Assembly: GCF_037963765.1 (NCBI RefSeq)
Contig: NZ_CP150166.1
Location: forward strand, 1,805,501 to 1,869,500
From: Sporosarcina sp. FSL W8-0480
GTDB lineage: Bacteria; Bacillota; Bacilli; Bacillales_A; Planococcaceae
DNA: 64,000 nt
Direction of reading: 5' to 3'
Shown here in pieces: positions 22,424 to 30,576 of the stretch; the stretch's first letter is position 1, and each line of letters begins with the position of its first letter. The position numbers were made by a program, and so were the translations under genes. The notes below the pieces were generated by a model, which worked only from the letters and a program-made list of their open reading frames with translations, had not been told where the DNA came from and did no database searches.

Positions 22424-24082
22424 ATGAAGTTTATTGATGGTGTGAAATTTGCTGATATGGTGAAGATAGGTGCTCATCATCTTCATCAAAATGCAGACTA
22501 TGTCGATTCTTTAAACGTATTTCCAGTACCCGATGGTGATACAGGAACGAACATGAACTTATCGATGACCTCGGGTGCAAAGGAAATCGCTGCCCATGCA
22601 TCTGTTCACTTAGGGAAAACGGCACAAGCTTTATCTAAAGGTCTTCTAATGGGAGCGCGCGGGAATTCAGGCGTCATTCTATCTCAATTGTTCCGTGGTT
22701 TCGGGAAAGCGGTAGAAGAGGAAGAAAAGCTTGATAGTGTCAAATTCGCAGGAGCACTGGATTATGGTGTTCAAACAGCCTATAAAGCGGTCATGAAGCC
22801 GGTGGAAGGGACTATCTTAACGGTTGCGAAAGATGCTGCGAAAAAAGGCGTTGAAGTGGCTAAAACGACTGGTGATATCATCAAGGTAATGGAAGCGATT
22901 GTTGAAGAATCAAAAGCTTCATTGAAAAGGACTCCGGATCTTCTTCCTGTTTTGAAAGAAGTCGGTGTCGTAGATAGCGGTGGACAAGGCCTTGTCTATG
23001 TATATGAAGGCTTTTTGGCATGTTTAAAAGGGGAAGCGCTTCCGGAACGAACTGCTATTGAATCAATGGACGATCTTGTCAATGCCGAGCATCATCGCGG
23101 TGTTCAAGGTTTCATGAACACTGAGGATATTGAATTCGGTTATTGTACGGAATTCATGGTGAAATTTGAAGACGACAAAGTGAAGAAAAATCCATTTAAC
23201 GAAGGCGACTTCAGACAGAATCTCAGCGAACTTGGTGATTCTTTACTTGTCATCTCTGATGAGGAAATCGCGAAAGTACATATCCATACGGAGGAGCCAG
23301 GCGATGCTCTGAATTACGCACAACGATACGGTTCACTCATTAACATTAAGATTGAAAATATGAGACAACAGCATATCGATATCGTTGGGGAAGGCCATTC
23401 AACGATGAAGGAAGAAAAGGCTGTTCACCCTTATGCGATCGTAACAGTTGCGATGGGGTCCGGAATCGCCGAGTTGCTGAAAAGTATTGGAGCATCCGCG
23501 GTAATCGAAGGCGGTCAGACAATGAATCCTTCAACTGAGGATATTGTCAAAGCGATTAAAGACGTCGGAGCGGAACGTGTAATCATCCTACCGAATAATA
23601 AAAACATCATTATGGCCGCAAAACAGGCAGCAGATGTAATCGGTATAGAGGCTGCCGTAGTGGAAACGAAATCGGTTCCTGAAGGTTTATCCGCAATTCT
23701 TGCATTTAATCCTGAAATCGGTGTAAATGAAAACGAAAAAGCAATGTCTAAGGCTGCTGCAGCCGTCAAGACGGGACAAGTCACTTATTCAATCCGCGAC
23801 ACATCGATTGACGGTGTAGACATTAAAAAAGATGATTTCATGGGTCTTGCAGGAAGTAAAATTGTGATTTCCAAACCTTCTTTGGATGATGTTATTAAAA
23901 CATTACTATCTTCTTTAATCGATGAAGACGATGAAATCGTTACAATCATCTATGGTGAAGATGTGACTGAAGAAGAAGCGAACGAAATTGCGAGCTATGT
24001 TGAAGAGAATTTTGACCATACGGAAGTTGAACTCTATAATGGAAAACAACCATTGTATCCATATATTCTCTCTGTGGAGTAA
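22424..24082 (+). CDS. fakA: Fatty acid kinase catalytic subunit
   Basis: Phosphorylates fatty acids presented by FakB proteins, feeding exogenous fatty acids to the PlsX/PlsY pathway. The 552-residue protein has an N-terminal Dak2-like nucleotide-binding domain with PDGDTGTNM at 36-44 and MGARGNSGVILSQ. A middle domain follows, then a C-terminal DegV-like region (VTVAMGSGIAELLKSIGA, ILPNNKNIIMAA). The ATG at 22424 follows AAGGAGG with ten-base spacing. Ends before a clear terminator. Confidence 0.93.
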   Translation: MKFIDGVKFADMVKIGAHHLHQNADYVDSLNVFPVPDGDTGTNMNLSMTSGAKEIAAHASVHLGKTAQALSKGLLMGARGNSGVILSQLFRGFGKAVEEEEKLDSVKFAGALDYGVQTAYKAVMKPVEGTILTVAKDAAKKGVEVAKTTGDIIKVMEAIVEESKASLKRTPDLLPVLKEVGVVDSGGQGLVYVYEGFLACLKGEALPERTAIESMDDLVNAEHHRGVQGFMNTEDIEFGYCTEFMVKFEDDKVKKNPFNEGDFRQNLSELGDSLLVISDEEIAKVHIHTEEPGDALNYAQRYGSLINIKIENMRQQHIDIVGEGHSTMKEEKAVHPYAIVTVAMGSGIAELLKSIGASAVIEGGQTMNPSTEDIVKAIKDVGAERVIILPNNKNIIMAAKQAADVIGIEAAVVETKSVPEGLSAILAFNPEIGVNENEKAMSKAAAAVKTGQVTYSIRDTSIDGVDIKKDDFMGLAGSKIVISKPSLDDVIKTLLSSLIDEDDEIVTIIYGEDVTEEEANEIASYVEENFDHTEVELYNGKQPLYPYILSVE

Positions 24083-24091
24083 AAAGAAAAT

Positions 24092-24130
24092 GACGGTATG
24101 CTCTTAACGAGCGTGCCGTCTTTTCTATTT
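24092..24130 (+). terminator. Terminator after fakA
   Basis: A 12-bp stem with G-U pairs (24092-24103 with 24109-24120), a TTAAC loop and a TTTTCTATTT tail. Confidence 0.88.
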
Positions 24131-24186
24131 TGACATTATCATGTAAAATGAATTCATGCTTGTCTTTTAACTAGGGGGTATTTTAA

Positions 24187-24849
24187 ATGAAATACAGATC
24201 TGTTTTTGAAATAATCGGTCCCGTCATGATAGGACCTTCATCTTCACATACCGCTGGCGCAGCCCGTATTGGCCGCGTAGCAAGAGATTTGTTCGGAAGA
24301 CAACCGGAATGGGCGAAAATTTATCTCTATGGTTCTTTTGCAGAAACATATAAGGGCCATGGAACTGATGTTGCAATCATCGGTGGATTATTAGATTATG
24401 ATACCTTCGATGAAAGGATTAAAACGTCTTTTGAAGATGCGGCGGCACTTGGGATGACATTTGAATTCATTCCTGAGGAAGAGGAAGCCGAGCATCCGAA
24501 TACGGCGAAAATTGTAATTGGGGATAGCCAAGGTGAGATGGAGCTCGTCGGTATTTCAATCGGTGGGGGAACAATGGAAGTGACGGAGCTAAATGGTTTC
24601 CCACTTCGTCTATCAGGCCATTTTCCGGCGCTTCTTGTTGTACATGATGACCGTGCAGGTGTCATTGCAAACGTTTCCAATGCAATTGCTTCTCAAGGCA
24701 TGAATATTGCCCATATGGAAGTGGGCCGGAAAGAAAAAGGGAAAATGGCACTTATGGTCATCGAGGTCGACCAAATGTTTGATGAAACATTATTAGATGA
24801 ATTGAAATCCTTGCCGAATGTCACTCAAGTATCGACATTGGCAAACTAA
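24187..24849 (+). CDS. sdaAB: L-serine dehydratase, iron-sulfur-dependent, beta subunit
   Basis: With SdaAA it deaminates serine to pyruvate. The 220-residue protein has the N-terminal GPSSSHTAGAARIGR signature, then a C-terminal ACT domain (about 148-220: LLVVHDDRAGVIANVSNAI) that may sense serine. The ATG at 24187 follows CTAGGGGG. No confident sigma-A promoter was found in the 66 bases between the fakA terminator and this gene. Confidence 0.96.
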   Translation: MKYRSVFEIIGPVMIGPSSSHTAGAARIGRVARDLFGRQPEWAKIYLYGSFAETYKGHGTDVAIIGGLLDYDTFDERIKTSFEDAAALGMTFEFIPEEEEAEHPNTAKIVIGDSQGEMELVGISIGGGTMEVTELNGFPLRLSGHFPALLVVHDDRAGVIANVSNAIASQGMNIAHMEVGRKEKGKMALMVIEVDQMFDETLLDELKSLPNVTQVSTLAN

Positions 24850-24863
24850 GGAGGAATAGATAA

Positions 24864-25772
24864 ATGGAAGTACTATTCAGTTCGGTAAAAGAACTTGTTA
24901 CTTTGGCAGAGACACAAAACAAACCTATTTCTGAAATCATGATAGAGCAGGAAATGTTGATAACGAAGCGGTCACGTGAAGAGATTATCGCTCAGATGGA
25001 TAATAATCTTACGGTGATGGAAAGTGCTGTAGAGCAAGGACTTCAAGGAGTAAAATCGACTTCTGGGTTGACAGGTGGGGATGCAGTCCTCATTCAAAAT
25101 TACATCAAGACTGGAAAATCCCTATCTGGTGACCTTATTTTAGACGCGGTCAGCAAAGCTGTTGCGACGAATGAAGTCAATGCGGCAATGGGAATGATTT
25201 GTGCAACTCCAACAGCTGGGGCTGCGGGCATTGTGCCAGGAACGCTTTTTGCGGTGAAAGAGAAGTTGAATCCTACAAGGGAGCAAATGGTGAACTATCT
25301 ATTCACTTCAGGCGCTTTTGGTTTTGTCGTTGCCAATAATGCGTCTATTTCGGGAGCAGCAGGCGGATGTCAGGCGGAAACTGGGTCCGCGGCTTCAATG
25401 GCTGCTGCAGCGATTGTAGAAATGGCTGGCGGAACACCTCAACAAAGTGCAGAGGCATTCTCAATCGTAATGAAAAACATGCTTGGACTTGTTTGTGATC
25501 CTGTTGCTGGTTTGGTTGAAGTACCATGTGTGAAACGGAATGCAATGGGAGCAGCGAAAGCGTTAGTCGGAGCAGATATGGCACTTGCTGGAGTCGTCAG
25601 CAGAATCCCTACCGATGAAGTAATTGAAGCGATGCATAGAATCGGACAAACGATGCCGTCAGCTTTAAGAGAGACTGCGAAGGGCGGTCTTGCTGCTACA
25701 CCTACCGGCAAATGGCTTGAGGCTAAGATATTCGGGAAGGATCGAGCGGTCAATGACACCGTCAATTCATGA
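24864..25772 (+). CDS. sdaAA: L-serine dehydratase, iron-sulfur-dependent, alpha subunit
   Basis: Catalytic subunit carrying the 4Fe-4S cluster. The 302-residue protein shows TSGLTGGDAV, CATPTAGAAGI, GGCQAETGSAA and CDPVAGLVEVPC; likely cluster ligands are Cys169, Cys211 and Cys222. It follows sdaAB by 14 bases with a GGAGGAATAG ribosome site, and its 3' end overlaps recG by 20 bases. Confidence 0.96.
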   Translation: MEVLFSSVKELVTLAETQNKPISEIMIEQEMLITKRSREEIIAQMDNNLTVMESAVEQGLQGVKSTSGLTGGDAVLIQNYIKTGKSLSGDLILDAVSKAVATNEVNAAMGMICATPTAGAAGIVPGTLFAVKEKLNPTREQMVNYLFTSGAFGFVVANNASISGAAGGCQAETGSAASMAAAAIVEMAGGTPQQSAEAFSIVMKNMLGLVCDPVAGLVEVPCVKRNAMGAAKALVGADMALAGVVSRIPTDEVIEAMHRIGQTMPSALRETAKGGLAATPTGKWLEAKIFGKDRAVNDTVNS

Positions 25773-27801
25773 CGCGGTCACATCGCTGAATGGTGTAGGG
25801 AAGGCATCTGCTGAACGGCTCGAAAAATTAGGGATTGAAACGATAGGGGATTTAATCAATACATTTCCCTACCGACATGAAGATTTTAGATTGAAAGATT
25901 TGGCAGATACACCGCATAATGAACGGGTTACGATTGAAGGAAGGGTCGAAAGCGAGCCTTCCGTTCTTTTTTTAGGGAAAAACCGTTCACGCTTGCAAAT
26001 AAGACTCCTTGCAGGTCCACATCTTGTCAAAGCGGTATTCTTCAATCAGCATTATTTAAAAGAACGACTATCTATTGGAATGGTTGTAACTGTGACAGGC
26101 AAATGGGATCGCGGCAGGCAAGTGATTAATGTAAGTAACTTCAGCGAGGGACCAAAAACGGACCATGCGGATTTTGAGCCTGTATACAGTTTGAAAAATG
26201 TTATGCATCAAAAGACATTCCGGAAATATATGAGAAGTGCTCTTGACTTATGTGTTAGTGAAATGGAGGAAGTATTACCGGCTTCCATCAGAGATTCCTA
26301 TATGCTGCCATCCGTCAGTGAAGCATTGGAAATGGTTCATTTCCCGAAATCGCCGAATGATGTAAAACAAGCAAGAAGAAGATTCGTCTATGAGGAATTG
26401 CTTAAATTCCAATTGAAGATGATCGGGATGAAGAAAATACGGAAGGATGCTGAAAAAGGGACAGTCATCCACTATGATATAGACCGTTTGAAAGCATTTA
26501 TTTCTTCATTGCCGTTCGAGTTAACCGGTGCACAAAAGAGAGTTGTCAATGAACTATGTGCAGAATTGAAAAGCTCAAGCCGGATGAATCGCCTTCTACA
26601 AGGGGATGTTGGATCCGGGAAGACTGTCGTTGCAGCGATTGCTCTATATGCCGCCATCACCGCAGGCTTCCAAGGCGCATTGATGGCCCCAACCGAAATC
26701 CTTGCTGAACAGCATGCCAATTCACTTTCTTCCTGGCTTGAGCCATTTGGAGTACGAGTCGCGTTTCTTTCAGGTTCCACAAAGGGGAAGGCAAGAAGAC
26801 ATATTTTGGAGAATTTAGCGAACGGGGAAATCGATCTTTTGATTGGTACCCATGCCCTTATTCAGCCGGATGTCAGTTTCTCCAAATTGGGTCTTGTCAT
26901 TACGGACGAGCAGCATCGTTTCGGTGTCGAGCAACGCCGTGTCCTTAGGGAAAAAGGGCTGAATCCGGATGTGCTCTTCATGACAGCCACCCCTATCCCA
27001 AGAACTTTGGCGATCACGGCATTCGGTGAAATGGACCTTTCAATTTTGGATGAAATGCCCGCCGGGCGTAAACAAATCGAAACGTATTGGTTGAAAGAAG
27101 AGTCATTACTGCCCGTTTTAAGGAAGATGGAGAAAGAATTGCATGCAGGTCGCCAAGCTTATGTAATTTGTCCGCTCATAGAGGAATCGGACAAGCTTGA
27201 TGTACAAAATGCAGTCGATGTCCATGCACAGCTTACCCAACATTTTGCCGGACGTTATACGGTCGGTCTCATGCACGGAAGACTTCATCCTGATGAGAAA
27301 GATGCGATCATGAGGGACTTCAGCGATGGGAAAATCAACTGCCTCGTATCAACAACTGTCGTCGAAGTCGGCGTGAACGTTCCGAATGCGACATTCATGC
27401 TCATTTACGATGCTACTCGTTTCGGATTAGCGCAACTTCACCAATTACGAGGAAGGGTCGGCAGGGGGGCCGATCAATCATACTGTGTCCTTCTTGCCGA
27501 TCCGAAAAACGAGGAAGGAAAAGAACGAATGCAATCGATGACGGAAACGAACGACGGTTTCCTCCTCGCAGAAAAAGACCTCGAACTAAGAGGAGCGGGC
27601 GATTTCTTCGGTAAAAAGCAAAGCGGAATGCCTGAATTCAAGATGGCCGATCTCGTCCACGACTACCGCGCACTCGAAACCGCCCGTCAAGATGCTGAGA
27701 AAATGCTCTCATCCGACAGCTTCTGGACCTCTTCGGAATATAAAATTCTAAGAGAAGACTTGGAACAATCCGGTGCGCTTTCCCAAGAGCGGATGGATTG
27801 A
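25753..27801 (+). CDS. recG: ATP-dependent DNA helicase RecG
   Basis: Remodels stalled replication forks and Holliday junctions. The 682-residue length equals the usual one. It shows an N-terminal wedge/OB domain (LNGVGKASAERLEKLGI onward), Walker A GDVGSGKT around 284-291, the DEQH box at 385-388, MTATPIPRT, STTVVEVGVNVPNA and HQLRGRVGRG. The ATG at 25753 is inside the end of sdaAA; upstream codons of the frame look like a shadow of sdaAA. The gene ends its transcription unit. Confidence 0.96.
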   Translation: MTPSIHDAVTSLNGVGKASAERLEKLGIETIGDLINTFPYRHEDFRLKDLADTPHNERVTIEGRVESEPSVLFLGKNRSRLQIRLLAGPHLVKAVFFNQHYLKERLSIGMVVTVTGKWDRGRQVINVSNFSEGPKTDHADFEPVYSLKNVMHQKTFRKYMRSALDLCVSEMEEVLPASIRDSYMLPSVSEALEMVHFPKSPNDVKQARRRFVYEELLKFQLKMIGMKKIRKDAEKGTVIHYDIDRLKAFISSLPFELTGAQKRVVNELCAELKSSSRMNRLLQGDVGSGKTVVAAIALYAAITAGFQGALMAPTEILAEQHANSLSSWLEPFGVRVAFLSGSTKGKARRHILENLANGEIDLLIGTHALIQPDVSFSKLGLVITDEQHRFGVEQRRVLREKGLNPDVLFMTATPIPRTLAITAFGEMDLSILDEMPAGRKQIETYWLKEESLLPVLRKMEKELHAGRQAYVICPLIEESDKLDVQNAVDVHAQLTQHFAGRYTVGLMHGRLHPDEKDAIMRDFSDGKINCLVSTTVVEVGVNVPNATFMLIYDATRFGLAQLHQLRGRVGRGADQSYCVLLADPKNEEGKERMQSMTETNDGFLLAEKDLELRGAGDFFGKKQSGMPEFKMADLVHDYRALETARQDAEKMLSSDSFWTSSEYKILREDLEQSGALSQERMD

Positions 27802-27851
27802 ATGAATAGATGTATTTTGAGTGTGAGTTTCTAATACGAATTTAAAAATGG

Positions 27852-27887
27852 AGCTGTCCAGGTAATCATCTGGACAGCTGTTTTTGT
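27852..27887 (+). terminator. Terminator after recG
   Basis: A perfect 10-bp stem (27852-27861 with 27870-27879), an 8-base loop and GTTTTTGTT. Confidence 0.92.
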
Positions 27888-27903
27888 TCAGCGCTGCGTA
27901 AAT

Positions 27904-28071
27904 GAGAAGTTTTTATTGATGAAGGAGAACTCTTTGCGAGAGAAGGAGAACTAATTAAGGAGAAAGGAGAACTCTTGACCTGGGTATGAGAATTTATCGT
28001 GGTAAAAGGAGAACTCCGAATGCCTAAACGAGAACTCCGAGCGAATTACCGAGAACTTTACTATGAAATTG
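27904..28071. repeat. Array of eight GAGAACT cores spaced exactly 21 bp
   Basis: Seven-base cores begin at 27904, 27925, 27946, 27967, 27988, 28009, 28030 and 28051, always 21 bases apart. Six read GAGAACT; the first is GAGAAGT and the fifth GAGAATT. The 14 bases between cores are not conserved, apart from a tendency to end in AAG or AC. All cores point the same way. No open frame spans the array (one frame is broken by a TGA in the fourth unit). It lies between the recG terminator and a second hairpin. I do not recognise a named family. Confidence 0.9.
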
Positions 28072-28100
28072 GACAGCCGTTATACTAAAAAGTAAATATG

Positions 28101-28136
28101 AATAAGTGCAGCCATCAATAAATGGTTGCACTTATT
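28101..28136. terminator. Inverted repeat, possible terminator
   Basis: A 15-bp stem with one G-U pair (28101-28115 with 28122-28136) and a CAATAA loop. The following TTGAAAATGG is not a good U tract, so the function is uncertain. Confidence 0.5.
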
Positions 28137-28156
28137 TGAAAATGGAAGAGAATAAG

Positions 28157-28389
28157 ATGCTGAAAGAATATAAACATGGATTTACAATACGGAAATCAGA
28201 TAAAAAAAGAGAAATGACATATTATCAAAGTTTAATATTACATATGAACCAAAAGAATATACTTTTGATGATTCATTGAACTACGACTTAGACTTATTAA
28301 GCACCACGCCGAATATTGTTGAGCTTAATAAGGCATTAGAAGAAGTTATACCCTCTGTAAGCATTTTCACAATGGCAGACTTCACTTGA
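28157..28389 (+). pseudogene. Frameshifted small ORF of unknown function
   Basis: An ATG at 28157 with GGAAGAG six bases upstream opens a frame (MLKEYKHGFTIRKSDK...) that soon ends. A different frame continues immediately after a run of seven A (28202-28208) with KRNDILSKFNITYEP... and ends at the TGA at 28387-28389. Joining the two at the A7 run would give about 77 residues, acidic and without a domain I recognise. It may be a decayed gene, a sequencing error in the homopolymer, or slippage. It sits among other gene fragments, which favours decay. Confidence 0.5.
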
Positions 28390-28391
28390 AG

Positions 28392-28435
28392 GACATTTCA
28401 GCAACCGTTCCCTTGACAGGGCGGATGTTTTTTAT
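28392..28435 (+). terminator. Weak hairpin with T6 tract
   Basis: ACAT and CCG...CCC segments (28393-28412) can pair with GGGCGG and ATGT (28419-28429) with bulges, followed by TTTTTTATTT. It may be the terminator of the frameshifted ORF just upstream. Confidence 0.35.
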
Positions 28436-28486
28436 TTAGAGGGGGGCAAAACGTGAGTTCTTAATTTCCTTTTCATCATACGAAGT

Positions 28487-28606
28487 TCTGCGCTTCAATT
28501 ATTAGACGTTGCATTTGAAAAAGAAAAACTGGCGCGAGTATATTCATTCGAACAACCCAGCCGCCGCAGGACTTCTCAGCAAAATGGGATATGATGAAAA
28601 AGAAAG
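28487..28606 (+). pseudogene. Decayed GNAT-type acetyltransferase fragment
   Basis: One frame reads SALQLLDVAFEKEKLARVY up to about 28545; a shift of +1 continues HSNNPAAAGLLSKMGYDEKE to about 28606. Together they resemble the C-terminal part of GNAT N-acetyltransferases (the LL-x-x-AF segment, then N-x-A-x-x-LL-x-K-x-GY). There is no start, no N-terminal half and a frameshift, so it is a remnant. Confidence 0.5.
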
Positions 28607-28720
28607 GGTATCGATCAAATTGCGAAGGAAATGTTGAGTAAAGGGATGCTGATAGAGCTGATTGTCGAGGTGACAAGTCTTTCAATGGAAGCGATTGGCG
28701 AACTAAACGAAGAGTTGTAA
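28601..28720 (+). pseudogene. C-terminal remnant of an Rpn-type nuclease/transposase
   Basis: A frame running to the TAA at 28718-28720 reads KGIDQIAKEMLSKGM, then LIELIVEVTSLSMEAIGEL. This matches the usual C-terminal tail of Rpn/PD-(D/E)XK recombination-promoting nucleases (E-x-G-I-x-x-IA-x-x-ML-x-x-G followed by an HTH-like helix). The nuclease domain is missing and the frame is closed upstream by a TGA at 28595. Confidence 0.5.
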
Positions 28721-28723
28721 AAA

Positions 28724-28755
28724 AGAGTGCCGGAAGCTGCTTCCAGGCACTTTTA
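28724..28755 (+). terminator. Terminator downstream of the Rpn remnant
   Basis: AGTGCC (28726-28731) pairs with GGCACT (28746-28751), with an inner GGAAG/CTTCC stem, preceded by A4 and followed by TTTAATT. It is retained although the upstream gene is broken. Confidence 0.7.
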
Positions 28756-28800
28756 ATTAATAGGACTTTTATTTTTTTCTTCCGTTTTAATCGTTTTGAT

Positions 28801-28941
28801 TTATCTAATGAAATAATAATGTTTGTAGAGTCCTAGTAAAACGATAATGATTTGAACAATGAGGATATCAATCATAAATAAAGAAAACACAATAATGATA
28901 AGGCGATTTTCTTTTACATACCCATTTTTTGTAGAAATCAA
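28801..28941 (-). CDS. Possible small hydrophobic peptide ORF (weak)
   Basis: A 46-codon frame on the minus strand from a TTG at 28941 to TAA at 28801 encodes one strongly hydrophobic segment (RLIIIVFSLFMIDILIV...) ending in HYYFIR. There is no ribosome binding site and no ATG, and AT-rich DNA often gives such frames. It could equally be noncoding spacer between the decayed island and the fapR promoter. Confidence 0.15.
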   Translation of the reverse strand: MISTKNGYVKENRLIIIVFSLFMIDILIVQIIIVLLGLYKHYYFIR

Positions 28942-28958
28942 TGTTGAACTATGATAAT
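28929..28958 (+). promoter_or_regulatory. Candidate fapR operon promoter
   Basis: TTGTAG at 28929-28934 and GATAAT at 28953-28958 are separated by 18 bases. The FapR-like operator begins nine bases downstream, where bound repressor would block initiation or early elongation. Confidence 0.5.
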
Positions 28959-28966
28959 ATACTGGT

Positions 28967-28985
28967 ATTAGTACCAAGTGCTAAT
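28967..28985. promoter_or_regulatory. FapR operator
   Basis: ATTAGTA and TGCTAAT arms (28967-28973, 28979-28985) form an inverted repeat with six of seven matches around CCAAG. This agrees with the recalled FapR box (TTAGTACC-type palindrome). FapR bound here would repress fapR-plsX-fabD-fabG; malonyl-CoA releases it in relatives. Confidence 0.85.
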
Positions 28986-29002
28986 CCGGAAGGGTGAAAC
29001 AA

Positions 29003-29587
29003 TTGAGAGTGCCAAAAAGGGAGAGGCAGCGCCAGCTTGAGATGAGCCTCGAACAAAATCCTTTTCTGACAGATGAAGAATTGTCCAAGCAATTTAAAGT
29101 AAGCGTCCAGACGATTCGCTTAGATCGATTGGAATGTGGAATTCCGGAATTACGTGAACGATTGAAAACGGTAGCGGCACGAACGATGGATGCCGAGGTG
29201 AAATCCCTTCAATCCGATGAAGTCATCGGTGAAATCGTTGACATCGAGCTGGACAAACGGGCAATTTCCATATTCGATGTAACTGACGATCATGTCTTCC
29301 GAAGAAGCGGAATAGCTCGGGGCCATCATTTATTTGCGCAGGCAAACTCATTAGCCGTTGCAGTATTAGATGATGATCTTGCGTTGACAGTCACATCGAC
29401 ACTCAATTTTTTAAAGCCTGTTAGATCGGGTGATCGTGTAATTGCACGTGCTACTGTGGATAAAAATCGTTCAAATGAGAAAAGGACATTTGTCGATGTC
29501 GTTTCTACAGTTGAAAACGAAACAGTTTTCTCGGGTGAATTCCAGATGTACCAGACTACGAACCACAGTAGGAGTGAAGTAAAATGA
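29003..29587 (+). CDS. fapR: Fatty acid/phospholipid biosynthesis repressor FapR
   Basis: Represses lipid synthesis genes and is released by malonyl-CoA. The 194-residue protein has an N-terminal helix-turn-helix (about 20-60: [22 protein letters not shown]) and a C-terminal hot-dog domain (about 75-185: [38 protein letters not shown]). TTG at 29003 is chosen because GGAAGGGTG lies just before it and the N-terminus MRVPKRERQ matches the B. subtilis start; the GTG at 28994 lies inside the ribosome site. The stop overlaps plsX (ATGA). Confidence 0.95.
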   Translation: MRVPKRERQRQLEMSLEQNPFLTDEELSKQFKVSVQTIRLDRLECGIPELRERLKTVAARTMDAEVKSLQSDEVIGEIVDIELDKRAISIFDVTDDHVFRRSGIARGHHLFAQANSLAVAVLDDDLALTVTSTLNFLKPVRSGDRVIARATVDKNRSNEKRTFVDVVSTVENETVFSGEFQMYQTTNHSRSEVK

Positions 29588-30576
29588 TTATTGCATTAGA
29601 CGGAATGGGCGGAGACAACGCACCGGGTGAAATCATCGCAGGCGCTCTCCAAAGTCTAAATGAATTTGAAGATATACATATACATATTTATGGAAATGAA
29701 GAAGTGATGGCTCCGTATTTAAAAGAACATGATAGGTTAAAAGTGTTCCATTGTTCGGAGAAGATTGAACCAGATGATGAACCCGTTCGAGCTATCAGAA
29801 AGAAAAAAGATGCATCAATGGTGAGAATGGCACAAGCAGTAAAGGATGGAGAGGCCGATGCATGCGTTTCGGCCGGAAACACCGGTGCGCTTATGGCAGC
29901 GGGTCTATTCGTTGTTGGTCGTATAAAAGGTATTGACCGTCCTGCATTGTCACCAACACTTCCTACAATAGACGGTCAAGGTTTCGTCTTTTTGGATCTT
30001 GGCGCTAATGCCGATGCTAAACCGGTCCATTTACAGCAATACGGGATTATGGGCAGCATTTATGCCGAAAAAGTCCGTGGCATTCAAAAACCACGTGTCG
30101 GACTATTGAATATTGGTACCGAAGAAGGCAAAGGAAATGAATTGACGAAAGCCGCATTCGATCTACTTGCCGAGGCGCCGATTAATTTTGTCGGTAATGT
30201 GGAATCAAGGGATTTATTAAGTGGAGTGGCAGACGTCGTTGTTACAGACGGTTTTACAGGAAATATGGTGCTGAAGACCATCGAGGGCACAGCCGGCAGC
30301 TTCTTCACGATGTTGAAGGAAGTTTACAGCGCTTCATTGAAATCAAAACTGTCCGCTGCAATGGTCAAGGATGGCTTGCGGGGATTAAAAAAGAAGATGG
30401 ATTACACGGAGTATGGGGGAGCGGGTCTTTTCGGCTTGAATTCTCCTGTCATTAAGGCACATGGTTCGTCCAATGCTAATGCCGTTTTAAATGCAATTAG
30501 ACAAGCAAGAACAATGGTTAAATACGATGTCTGTGGAACAATTGGAAGGACAGTTGGAAAGGTGGAGGCGGAATGA
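29584..30576 (+). CDS. plsX: Phosphate acyltransferase PlsX
   Basis: Converts acyl-ACP to acyl-phosphate, the donor for PlsY in phospholipid synthesis; also accepts input from the FakA route encoded at 22424. The 330-residue protein starts [12 protein letters not shown] and shows [36 protein letters not shown] and [12 protein letters not shown]. Overlaps fapR and fabD by ATGA. Confidence 0.97.
   Translation: MIIALDGMGGDNAPGEIIAGALQSLNEFEDIHIHIYGNEEVMAPYLKEHDRLKVFHCSEKIEPDDEPVRAIRKKKDASMVRMAQAVKDGEADACVSAGNTGALMAAGLFVVGRIKGIDRPALSPTLPTIDGQGFVFLDLGANADAKPVHLQQYGIMGSIYAEKVRGIQKPRVGLLNIGTEEGKGNELTKAAFDLLAEAPINFVGNVESRDLLSGVADVVVTDGFTGNMVLKTIEGTAGSFFTMLKEVYSASLKSKLSAAMVKDGLRGLKKKMDYTEYGGAGLFGLNSPVIKAHGSSNANAVLNAIRQARTMVKYDVCGTIGRTVGKVEAE

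Noticed and set aside
24130-24160. Sigma-A promoter for sdaAB using TTGACA at 24130
   Set aside because: The only good -10 (TAAAAT at 24144-24149) is eight bases away; at 17 bases the sequence is TTCATG, so no valid pair is formed.
27904-28071. CRISPR array
   Set aside because: The repeated unit is only 7 bases and spacers 14 bases; there are no cas genes and the spacing matches helical phasing, not CRISPR repeats.
27904-28090. Heptad-repeat protein encoded by the 21-bp array
   Set aside because: A 21-base period equals seven codons, and one frame repeats Gly-Glu-Leu, but it is broken by a TGA in the fourth unit and has no start or ribosome site. The sister array has a 20-base period that cannot be coding.
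28476-28685. 69-codon minus-strand ORF in the decayed island
   Set aside because: It is antisense to recognisable GNAT and Rpn fragments and has no initiation signal.
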